A stretch of DNA of 13,509 bases from Planctomycetia bacterium (GTDB taxonomy: Bacteria > Planctomycetota > Phycisphaerae > Phycisphaerales > UBA1924). Shown piece by piece: positions 7,510 through 13,509 of the stretch. Both the position numbers and the translations under genes were made by a program. The first letter of the stretch is position 1, and each line of letters opens with the position of its first letter. The DNA is taken from NCBI GenBank assembly GCA_005776545.1, contig SXOY01000180.1, positions 1 to 13,509 on the forward strand, written 5' to 3'. The notes below the pieces were generated by a model. That model had not been told where the DNA came from. It ran no database searches and saw only the letters and a program-made list of their open reading frames with translations.

Positions 7510-7839
7510 AGCGCGAATTGCGCAGTTATCACGCTTTGATTTGATTTGGCTTGATTCTGTGTGCCGCTTCGGTCGATGAAGTGTGCCTATACTTGTCCTT
7601 ACGCTAGCGACCTGTCTTGCGGCCAATCATGGCCTCTTTGCTCTGGGAATCGACTGGCACCCGGTTGTTCTGCGTCGAAGTGTTCTTCGGCGATTCCCAA
7701 ACGGTACACATCTTGTCACTCTTTTCGTCAACCGGACTGGTTCTGGTCGATTATTGCAAAAGAGGCTGATCACGCGGCACATTGGTCTGCTGCTTGCTAT
7801 TTGCAAGTATGGCACTCGCCGCCGAGGTTTTTATTGCTC
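7510..7839 (+). promoter_or_regulatory. 330-nt non-coding region: possible promoter and structured leader of the DEAD-box helicase gene
   Basis: No protein-like frame is seen in this stretch; the open frames here give unpatterned sequence. It begins with a weak inverted repeat AAAGCG/CGCTTT (7508-7513 and 7532-7537) that could end the upstream operon, although no T-run follows. Three TTGATT copies sit at 7536, 7541 and 7551. Further on are a perfect 9-bp inverted repeat TGGGAATCG/CGATTCCCA (7644-7652 and 7691-7699), an 8-bp hairpin with loop TGTT (7673-7680 and 7685-7692) that competes with it, CCGGTTG/CAACCGG (7661-7667 and 7729-7735), and a hairpin at 7791-7809. A short CTCG/CGAG stem (7815-7826) overlaps the putative Shine-Dalgarno GAGG (7824-7827). 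Overlapping alternatives suggest a regulated 5' leader; this is inference. Confidence 0.45.
7588..7593 (+). promoter_or_regulatory. Candidate -10 box for the helicase gene
   Basis: TATACT differs from the sigma-70 consensus -10 at one base. No convincing -35 is found 16-18 nt upstream (the region reads cgcttc), so this is a weak candidate. If used, transcription would start near 7600 and leave a leader of about 240 nt. Confidence 0.25.
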
Positions 7840-9369
7840 ATGGAATTTTCTTCTCTCGCACTTGCACCGCAACTCCAATCTGTCGTCGCTGCCCAGGGTT
7901 ACACAACCCCCACACCGATTCAGGCCAAAGCGATCCCGGCGATCCTCACTGGGTCGGACCTTCTAGGTTGCGCCCAGACCGGCACTGGCAAAACCGCAGC
8001 GTTCGCGCTGCCGATTCTGCACGCACTTTTTTCCAGTTCACCCGCTGTCAATCAGCGCGGGGTAAAAATCCCTCGCGCGATTATTTTGTCACCCACACGC
8101 GAACTTGCAACTCAGATTGCTGAGAGCTTTGCGACGTATGGTCGAGAGACCGCCATCCGCGGCACAACAATCTATGGCGGTGTGCCACAGGCTCGTCAGG
8201 TTCGCGCACTGCGCGCTGGCGTTGATGTTGTTGTTGCAACTCCGGGTCGCCTGTGCGATCTCACGGAACAGGGCTACATGGATTTCTCTGCGATCGAGAT
8301 CTTCGTGCTCGACGAAGCAGACCGCATGTTGGACATGGGTTTCATTAAACCGATTCGTGAAATTGCTTCACAATTGCCGCAGAAGAAGCAAACGCTGATG
8401 TTCTCAGCAACCATGCCTCCGGAAATCATGAAGCTTGCGGATTCACTCCTTCGCAATCCGGTCAAGGTCTCGGTTGCTGCGACTTACGCAACTGCGGACA
8501 AGGTTGAACAGAGCCTCTATATGGTTCCTCGCATGAAGAAGCAATCTCTGCTTCATCATTTGCTTGAGGAAAGCTCGATTCAGCGTGCGGTCGTCTTTAC
8601 CAAGACAAAGCATGGGGCTGATAAGGTTGCTAAGCGTCTTGCAGAGGCCAACATTTCTGCTGTTGCAATTCACGGCGATAAGGCTCAGCATCAGCGCGAA
8701 CGTGCACTTGACGCTTTCAAAGCGGGCAAGATGCGTGTCCTTGTAGCGACGGATGTCGCGGCACGCGGTCTGGACGTCGATGGCATTTCGCACGTGTTCA
8801 ATTACGACCTTCCCATGGAACCTGAGGGATATGTCCACCGCATCGGGCGGACAGGCCGCGCGGGTAACGAAGGTATTGCGATTTCGTTCTGTGATTCCGA
8901 GGAGCGCGGACTTCTTCGCCAGATTGAACGGCTTCTGCGCAAGCAGATTCCGCAGGCACGCGGCCTTCCCAGCCTCCCCGATGTTGTCATTGAACCCCGG
9001 ATGCACGCTGAGTCATTTAGCGAATCGCGTGGACAGTCACGTGACTCAGCACATGGTCAAGGTGAACGGATTTCGGGACGCGCCCATTCGAACCAGCGCA
9101 GTGAAGGACACTTTGAGCGTCCCGCACACACTGTGCGGGAACCAGGCACGCGCTTTCCCAAGAACAGACCAGCACATACACAGGAGCGTGCGCAGCATCC
9201 GCTGGATGGCGGTTCACTCGCAGGCCCCGAAACAGGGGCATCAGGTCCAACTGGATCATCCGGGCCATCTGGATCACGTGGCAGCCGGAATTTCCGTGGC
9301 GCACAAGGTCCGGGAAATAAGCGGACTGGTTTCAAGGGCAAGAGCTCAAACCGGCCCGGTCCTCGGTAA
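7840..9369 (+). CDS. rhlE: DEAD-box ATP-dependent RNA helicase, RhlE-like, with a Gly/Ser/Arg/Pro-rich tail
   Basis: The protein has 509 residues from the ATG at 7840. The frame is open upstream to about 7561, but that part has no helicase pattern, and the Q-motif phenylalanine at residue 3 places the start at 7840. The motifs are complete: Q motif (F3, PTPIQ 24-28), motif I AQTGTGKT (45-52), PTRELA (85-90), TPGR, DEAD (158-161), SAT (189-191), ARGLD (308-312), and HRIGRTGR (333-340). The enzyme should unwind RNA duplexes using ATP, with roles in ribosome assembly or mRNA turnover; that is family knowledge. The tail (about 380-509) is low complexity and disordered-looking. It contains six GXY triplets (466-483, GAS-GPT-GSS-GPS-GSR-GSR) and a basic end, likely for RNA binding. 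It is monocistronic, bounded by a structured leader and an intrinsic terminator. Not part of the polysaccharide pathway. Confidence 0.93.
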   Translation: MEFSSLALAPQLQSVVAAQGYTTPTPIQAKAIPAILTGSDLLGCAQTGTGKTAAFALPILHALFSSSPAVNQRGVKIPRAIILSPTRELATQIAESFATYGRETAIRGTTIYGGVPQARQVRALRAGVDVVVATPGRLCDLTEQGYMDFSAIEIFVLDEADRMLDMGFIKPIREIASQLPQKKQTLMFSATMPPEIMKLADSLLRNPVKVSVAATYATADKVEQSLYMVPRMKKQSLLHHLLEESSIQRAVVFTKTKHGADKVAKRLAEANISAVAIHGDKAQHQRERALDAFKAGKMRVLVATDVAARGLDVDGISHVFNYDLPMEPEGYVHRIGRTGRAGNEGIAISFCDSEERGLLRQIERLLRKQIPQARGLPSLPDVVIEPRMHAESFSESRGQSRDSAHGQGERISGRAHSNQRSEGHFERPAHTVREPGTRFPKNRPAHTQERAQHPLDGGSLAGPETGASGPTGSSGPSGSRGSRNFRGAQGPGNKRTGFKGKSSNRPGPR

Positions 9370-9414
9370 TTTTCGAAACAAGCACTACGACACGGTCCAT
9401 TTGAATTGATTCAG

Positions 9415-9442
9415 AAGCCCGGCAAAATGCCGGGCTTTTTTT
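9415..9442 (+). terminator. Rho-independent terminator after the helicase gene
   Basis: A perfect GC-rich stem, AAGCCCGGC pairing with GCCGGGCTT (9415-9423 and 9429-9437), has a 5-nt AAAAT loop and is followed by a T-run through 9442. It lies about 45 nt after the helicase stop. A small CCCC-AATC-GGGG hairpin follows at 9444-9455. Confidence 0.93.
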
Positions 9443-9516
9443 ACCCCAATCGGGGGAAGGTCCCGCACTTTTCGAAGAGCCGCCGCACGTCCCCCGCGCT
9501 GAATTAGCACTAGTTC

Positions 9517-9532
9517 TTGACCGATAAGTCAA
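9517..9532. promoter_or_regulatory. Inverted repeat TTGAC-n6-GTCAA upstream of the kinase gene
   Basis: A perfect 5-bp inverted repeat with a 6-nt spacer (CGATAA) lies 73 nt before the kinase start. The left arm with the next base, TTGACC, resembles a -35 box, but no good -10 follows at 16-18 nt. It could be an operator for a dimeric regulator. The short arms make chance occurrence possible. Confidence 0.3.
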
Positions 9533-9550
9533 CATCCAGACACCTGGGCT

Positions 9551-9571
9551 GCTCACATTCCACATGTGAGC
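9551..9571. promoter_or_regulatory. 8-bp inverted repeat GCTCACAT-n5-ATGTGAGC upstream of the kinase gene
   Basis: The arms (9551-9558 and 9564-9571) are perfectly complementary around TCCAC. The repeat ends 33 nt before the kinase ATG at 9605. It may be an operator or an mRNA hairpin. The GTG at 9566 lies inside the right arm, which argues against that GTG as the start. A 10-nt word, CTGCTCACAT, covering the left arm recurs just before the OstA-like gene. Confidence 0.5.
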
Positions 9572-9604
9572 ATTATCGAATTCGCGATTGCAAGGCCGTT
9601 GCTT

Positions 9605-12013
9605 ATGACTGATGCGAGCACTCAATATCCTGAGACCACGAAGCGAAACACGATCGCGAGTTTTCAAGCTCGCTCGTGCCCACTGCAATTTGCTGAACTG
9701 GCGTGTGCTTGTGCAGCAGCTGGATCACTGATTGCATTTGCATTGCCTTCATTGGAACTTTCGCTTTGGTTACAGGCGGCGAGCGTACTCGGAGTTTCCA
9801 TTTCGACGGCGTTCTATGTAAAGGCTCGCGTACGTTCGTGGCTCTGCTTGACAAATTCCGTGGGAGATCTCAAGCTCCTTGAATCGGCTGGAGCAGAACT
9901 TTCGCTGAGGTTCGCGAAGGCAGACTCGCTTGGAGAACTTGGTAACGCATTGACTGAGGCATTTGCTGCGTCAGGACTGGGAGTACATGTCGATCGCAGC
10001 GCTGTTCTGGTATTCGATGATGATGGGGTATGTCGATTCGTAGCGTCTCGAGGAATGAGCGAGACGTATCGTGCGGCAGTTGAGGGGCATTGCCCGTGGA
10101 AACAAGGCCAGTTGAATGCAGAACCGATCATTGTCTCTGACTCTTTGGCGGACACATCACTTGCGGCTTACCGACCATTGTTCGAAAGTGAACAGGTCCG
10201 TACGCTCGTGTTTCTTCCGATCGTAACTGAGCGTGGAGTGGTCGGGAAGATCATGCTCTATTCCGACAAGGCCAATGGTGTGATCCAGGCACAAATTGAT
10301 GCAGCTAGGCCAGCAGCAACTTATGCTGGAGTAGCGATTGCGCGAATTATCGCGACTCGCAAGCTTGCCACAAGCGAACAGCGGTTCCGTGCGATGATTG
10401 AAGGAACGGATGTCGTAGTATGGGAGTTTGACACCCTTGCAAACAAGTTCACCTATGTTTCTCCTCAGGCGACAAAACTCGGGTACCCCATCACGGAGTG
10501 GATGAAGCCCGGGTTCTGGCAATCACATCTTCACCCTGATGACGCTCAGGCCGCGATTGACTTCTGCCAGGCAGAATCGCGTGCTGGCCGCAATCACAGA
10601 TTTCAATACCGAATGTTCAAGCTAGATGGCTCAACAGTTTGGATCGATGACTTTGTGAGCGTTGACAACTCAAATGCGGATGCGGTTGTGCTTCGAGGCA
10701 TACTCGTCGACATCACTGATCGTAAGGACGCTGAAGATGAGCTTCGATGCGCAATCGAGCTTGCTCACGACCTAGCGAAAAAGGCTGAGGCTGCCAATCG
10801 AGCGAAGAGCGAGTTTCTCACGAATATCAGTCATGAGATTCGTACTCCAATGACAGCAATCTTGGGGTACTCTGAGTTGCTTGCGGAAGATGGCGATCGC
10901 AATGACGCACCCCCAAACCGACTTGCATACATAGACAGCGTGAAGAGAAATGGTGAGCACTTGCTGAATCTCATCAACGACATTCTTGATATGTCCAAGA
11001 TTGAAGCAGGCAAACTCACGGTTGAATCACTCCAGGTCGAGCCAATGAGATTGGTTGAAGATGTAATCTCTCTGATGCAGGTACGTGCCGCGGAAAAGTC
11101 AATATCCCTTATTACAGAATTCACCACCGATCTTCCTGCGACAATTACATCAGACCCAACTCGCTTAAAGCAGATCCTCATCAATCTCGTAGGAAATGCG
11201 ATCAAGTTCACCCACAACGGCACCGTGACACTTCGTGCGTCGTTTGTTCCACATCCAACCAGTCCACATCTGAGATTCGACGTCGAAGACACAGGGATCG
11301 GCATGACGGCCGAGCAAATGACCAGATTGTTCCAGGCATTTGAGCAAGCTGATACGACTACTACTCGCCGCTACGGCGGAACTGGATTAGGATTGCGGAT
11401 CAGCAAGCACCTTGCAGAGTTGCTTGGCGGGGATATCACTGTTCAGAGTCGCCCAGACCGCGGCAGCGTGTTCTCGGCAGTCATTGCAACAGGACCGCTT
11501 GACCAGCTTCAGATGGTCTTCTGTCAGGATCTCAAGCGGGAAAAAACGTCCGTCGCAAGGGTGAAGTCCTCCAACACTCTAGTTTCTCTCAACGGCTGCC
11601 GTATTCTGGTAGCGGAAGACGGAATTGACAACCAACGACTGCTGGCATTCCATCTTAAGAAAGCCGGCGCGGCGTTTACAATTGTCGAGAATGGCCGAAT
11701 GACTATCGAAGCTCTGACTGTCGATGGAACTGTGACGGGTGCGCTGACTCATCCATGCCCATTTGATATTCTGCTGACCGATATGCAAATGCCTGAGATG
11801 GACGGATATGAATCTGCACGCCTCTTGCGTTCAAAGGGAAGCACTATTCCGATCATCGCCCTCACGGCGCACGCCATGAGCGGCGATATGTCGAAGTGTC
11901 TGAATGCCGGGTGTGATGCCTATGCCACCAAACCGATCAACCGGGACCAGCTGATCGCCATCCTGCAGCAGGCTCGCAATGGCGAATTCGCCACGCATCG
12001 CAAGGCGGCATAA
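9605..12013 (+). CDS. Membrane-anchored hybrid sensor histidine kinase (2 TM-GAF-PAS-HisKA-HATPase-REC)
   Basis: The protein has 802 residues from the ATG at 9605, preceded by AAGG at 9591-9594. A GTG at 9566 would add 13 residues and lies inside an inverted repeat. Two hydrophobic segments (about 29-47 and 52-72) form a membrane hairpin with almost no external loop, so sensing is probably cytoplasmic. A GAF domain follows (about 105-250), then a PAS domain (about 265-380, ending in DITDRK). The kinase core has phosphoacceptor H410 in SHEIRTP, N-box N531 in VGNAIKF, G1 box DTGIGM (562-567), and G2 box GTGLGL (592-597). The receiver has acidic E671/D672, phosphoacceptor D726 in LLTDMQMPEMDG, and K776. 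No HPt domain or partner regulator is encoded in the window, so the output protein lies elsewhere. The signal sensed is unknown. No GAF chromophore cysteine is evident. Confidence 0.92.
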   Translation: MTDASTQYPETTKRNTIASFQARSCPLQFAELACACAAAGSLIAFALPSLELSLWLQAASVLGVSISTAFYVKARVRSWLCLTNSVGDLKLLESAGAELSLRFAKADSLGELGNALTEAFAASGLGVHVDRSAVLVFDDDGVCRFVASRGMSETYRAAVEGHCPWKQGQLNAEPIIVSDSLADTSLAAYRPLFESEQVRTLVFLPIVTERGVVGKIMLYSDKANGVIQAQIDAARPAATYAGVAIARIIATRKLATSEQRFRAMIEGTDVVVWEFDTLANKFTYVSPQATKLGYPITEWMKPGFWQSHLHPDDAQAAIDFCQAESRAGRNHRFQYRMFKLDGSTVWIDDFVSVDNSNADAVVLRGILVDITDRKDAEDELRCAIELAHDLAKKAEAANRAKSEFLTNISHEIRTPMTAILGYSELLAEDGDRNDAPPNRLAYIDSVKRNGEHLLNLINDILDMSKIEAGKLTVESLQVEPMRLVEDVISLMQVRAAEKSISLITEFTTDLPATITSDPTRLKQILINLVGNAIKFTHNGTVTLRASFVPHPTSPHLRFDVEDTGIGMTAEQMTRLFQAFEQADTTTTRRYGGTGLGLRISKHLAELLGGDITVQSRPDRGSVFSAVIATGPLDQLQMVFCQDLKREKTSVARVKSSNTLVSLNGCRILVAEDGIDNQRLLAFHLKKAGAAFTIVENGRMTIEALTVDGTVTGALTHPCPFDILLTDMQMPEMDGYESARLLRSKGSTIPIIALTAHAMSGDMSKCLNAGCDAYATKPINRDQLIAILQQARNGEFATHRKAA

Positions 12014-12027
12014 GCGAAACCAGGCGA

Positions 12028-12057
12028 CCTGGGCATCCGTCATATGAGACGCCCAGG
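12028..12057 (+). promoter_or_regulatory. GC-rich hairpin between the kinase gene and the OstA-like gene
   Basis: CCTGGGC (12028-12034) pairs perfectly with GCCCAGG (12051-12057) across a 16-nt loop that contains TCATATGA. It begins 14 nt after the kinase stop. No T-run follows, so it is not a canonical terminator. Its 3' arm contains the first two bases of the GGAGG at 12056-12060, so it could affect translation of the next gene. Confidence 0.45.
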
Positions 12058-12061
12058 AGGC

Positions 12062-12084
12062 GAGCAGGTACCTAGCATCTGCTC
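12062..12084 (+). promoter_or_regulatory. Hairpin lying between a Shine-Dalgarno and the OstA-like start codon
   Basis: GAGCAG (12062-12067) pairs with CTGCTC (12079-12084), leaving an 11-nt loop. A GGAGG (12056-12060) lies 26 nt upstream of the ATG at 12087, too far for normal use. Folding this hairpin would leave only three unpaired bases between GGAGG and ATG, much nearer the usual spacing. A comparable arrangement is known for phage T4 gene 38; its use here is inference. Confidence 0.4.
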
Positions 12085-12086
12085 AC

Positions 12087-13509
12087 ATGCCTAGCCCTCG
12101 GTCTCACTCAATACCTTCTGTTGTCGCGTGCCTGCTTGCAACTGTGGGCCACGCGGCGGTCTGGACAGCTTCATCGCACACGGCGATCGGCGCGGCGGAG
12201 CCAGAAGTCACGCTGCCAGTGGAATCGGCAGTATTCGATGGGCACCAGTTTGGTGCGATGCTCCTGCCGATCGCGCCAATCAATGGCGATATTAGTTTTG
12301 CGGCCCAGGTTGCAACTGCATGGGAAGAAGGAGCGGACAAACCCACCCGCCGCCTGATTCTGGAAAATGATGTCCGTATCCGGCTTGGAGATTTTGATTT
12401 CGCTGCCAAACGAGCCATTGTCTGGCTCCAGAAAGTATCACAGCATGAGGGTTCGGCGAGCTATCAGGTGTACGCCATACTTGAGAGTGTCGGGGGCACT
12501 ACATCCGCAAACGGGCCTTCGGTTTCTGCTCAATCCATGCCGATCCGCGGCGTCATCACAACGCCATCGGTCACGCTCAAAGTTGACCATCTGAACAACG
12601 GGAAGCCTGCCAGCACAAGCGAGTTCCAATCGACTTCGGAGACTCGATTTGCGGATGCGTTGCGCACCCTCGCACGGGTTCCAACCAGTGTTGAGTTGCA
12701 AGAGCGAATGCAAGTTGCCGAGGAAGCAAGATTGCTCGCTGAGCGGGCGACTCGCCAGCGCAAAGAACCTGAGCGCACCGCGATCTTGCCACCGCTTCCA
12801 CGCCAACATCCTGAGCTTAAATTCGAAACTGCCGTTGCACAAGGTCGAAACCACGAAACGGTCGCCCCCTCAAAACCGGAAACGCAAATGCCTGTCGCAG
12901 AGACCGGTACTCGCGCAGCCCAACGTCGATATGAAGAACCTGCGCCCGTAACAGCACAGGCTCCTATCGCTCCCCCGCCGGCAAAGGTGGCGACGGCCCC
13001 GATCACTGCGACTAGTCCCACCGCGCCCACAGTTCCCACTGCTCCGGCACCATCGGCTCCATCTGGTCCGGTGGCAACCGCGCCAATTACAAGTCTACCA
13101 TCGCAACCAGCGAAACCCACTCAGGCAGACCGGCCCGAGTCAACGCCTCCTGTAGCGTCGCAACCTGCACCTTTGACGAATTCTGCCGCTGCGAAGTCGA
13201 CCATCACTGAGGAATCTGGGACTCCGATTTTTGTCAAGACCGGAGTGGTATCCGTGTCGGCCAAGGACATAACATATCAAGGTGGCACCAATGAAACCTC
13301 GTTGATCGCTTCTGGCGGAGTCATTGTGCAATATGTGGACGCGACCGCAGATCGCACGTTGGAAATGACGGCGCAACGAGCTGTTGTATTTATGGATCCT
13401 TCACCTGCGGAAAAGGCAGGGCGCGTAGGAGCAGACAAGGTCCGTGGAATCTACCTTGAAGGCGGCGTAAGCATCAGTGATGGGAAGAACAACCTCCGAG
13501 GACAGAAGG
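12087..13509 (+). CDS. Exported OstA/LptA/LptD-like lipopolysaccharide-transport protein with a long Pro/Ala linker (3' partial)
   Basis: The frame is open from the ATG at 12087 to the right edge, giving 474 codons with no stop. An in-frame TGA at 12045 and no other start in between fix the start. The N-terminus looks like a signal peptide (SVVACLLATVGHAAVW, then AIGAA before residue 39), so export to the periplasm is likely. Residues about 44-135 form a beta-rich region ending in ENDVRIRLGDFDFAAKRAIVW, like OstA jelly-roll strands. A low-complexity region of about 180 residues follows (about 185-370), first charged (RLLAERATRQRKEPER), then rich in Pro, Ala and Thr, with VATAPIT occurring twice. 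From about 378 a second OstA-like region begins (VVSVSAKDITYQ, ASGGVIVQY, GIYLEGGVSISDG). Family members bind lipopolysaccharide or form the outer-membrane LptD barrel; whether a barrel follows lies outside the window. OstA-type identification is by pattern only. Confidence 0.7.
   Translation, partial: MPSPRSHSIPSVVACLLATVGHAAVWTASSHTAIGAAEPEVTLPVESAVFDGHQFGAMLLPIAPINGDISFAAQVATAWEEGADKPTRRLILENDVRIRLGDFDFAAKRAIVWLQKVSQHEGSASYQVYAILESVGGTTSANGPSVSAQSMPIRGVITTPSVTLKVDHLNNGKPASTSEFQSTSETRFADALRTLARVPTSVELQERMQVAEEARLLAERATRQRKEPERTAILPPLPRQHPELKFETAVAQGRNHETVAPSKPETQMPVAETGTRAAQRRYEEPAPVTAQAPIAPPPAKVATAPITATSPTAPTVPTAPAPSAPSGPVATAPITSLPSQPAKPTQADRPESTPPVASQPAPLTNSAAAKSTITEESGTPIFVKTGVVSVSAKDITYQGGTNETSLIASGGVIVQYVDATADRTLEMTAQRAVVFMDPSPAEKAGRVGADKVRGIYLEGGVSISDGKNNLRGQK

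Noticed and set aside
7508..7537. Terminator for the polysaccharide operon
   Set aside because: The AAAGCG/CGCTTT stem is only 6 bp with an 18-nt loop and no T-run after it, so I mention it but do not call it.
7561..7839. Upstream extension of the helicase by 93 residues
   Set aside because: The translated segment has no helicase or signal pattern, and the Q motif begins at residue 3 of the 7840 start. The region looks like a leader.
7583..7966. A 127-codon + frame with a hydrophobic opening (VLTLATCLAANHGLFAL)
   Set aside because: It runs into the helicase in another frame and loses any pattern after 25 residues, so it is probably chance.
9444..9455. CCCC-AATC-GGGG hairpin as a second terminator
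   Set aside because: It is a 4-bp stem with no T-run, directly after a strong terminator, so it is probably incidental.
12530..13120. A 196-codon open frame on the minus strand rich in Gly, Ala and Val
   Set aside because: It is the antisense of the Pro/Ala/Thr-rich linker of the OstA-like gene; the repeated GAVG pattern is the mirror of that low complexity. The + frame is open across the whole region and has a signal peptide.
1..13509. tRNA, rRNA, insertion sequences, integrases or attachment sites
   Set aside because: I saw no cloverleaf, rRNA-like conserved block, transposase frame or terminal repeats. The polysaccharide genes look like an ordinary chromosomal cluster.

Overview
The window looks like chromosomal DNA of a diderm (Gram-negative type) bacterium with moderate GC. 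Every gene I can support lies on the + strand. The OstA/LptD-like protein with a long Pro/Ala linker at the right end and the style of the polysaccharide genes suggest Planctomycetota, perhaps Phycisphaerae. That placement is tentative: there is no rRNA or other phylogenetic marker here.

Positions 1-7509 are the end of a surface-polysaccharide operon. It contains the C-terminal glycan-binding domain of a Wzt-type O-antigen ABC-transporter ATPase (cut by the left edge), a SAM methyltransferase fused to a very long coiled coil, a two-domain GT-B glycosyltransferase, a protein with a C-terminal beta-sandwich-like domain, and a large HAD-superfamily protein of the COG5610 type. The genes are 2 nt apart or overlap as ATGA, so they are probably co-transcribed and translationally coupled. 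The working idea is an ABC-transporter-dependent polysaccharide whose chain end is capped by methylation. The methyltransferase's coil would set chain length, and the Wzt C-domain would recognise the cap before export. This parallels E. coli O9a WbdD/Wzt, but here no kinase domain is present.

Positions 7510-7839 are a non-coding stretch of about 330 nt. It holds a possible -10 box and several inverted repeats that could form a structured leader for the next gene, a RhlE-type DEAD-box RNA helicase (7840-9369). A strong intrinsic terminator (9415-9442) follows the helicase.

Positions 9443-12013 hold a short regulatory region with two inverted repeats, then a membrane-anchored hybrid histidine kinase (2 TM, GAF, PAS, HisKA, HATPase, receiver). 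Positions 12014-12086 contain two hairpins and a displaced Shine-Dalgarno. From 12087 to the right edge runs an exported OstA/LptA/LptD-like protein, presumably for lipopolysaccharide transport, cut at its 3' end. The regions upstream of the kinase and of the OstA-like gene share two short sequence words, so the two may be co-regulated.

The most interesting element is the methyltransferase's 357-residue coil. It is built from five tandem 28-residue repeats and a later series of 14-residue units, with the heptad register unbroken over 51 heptads.
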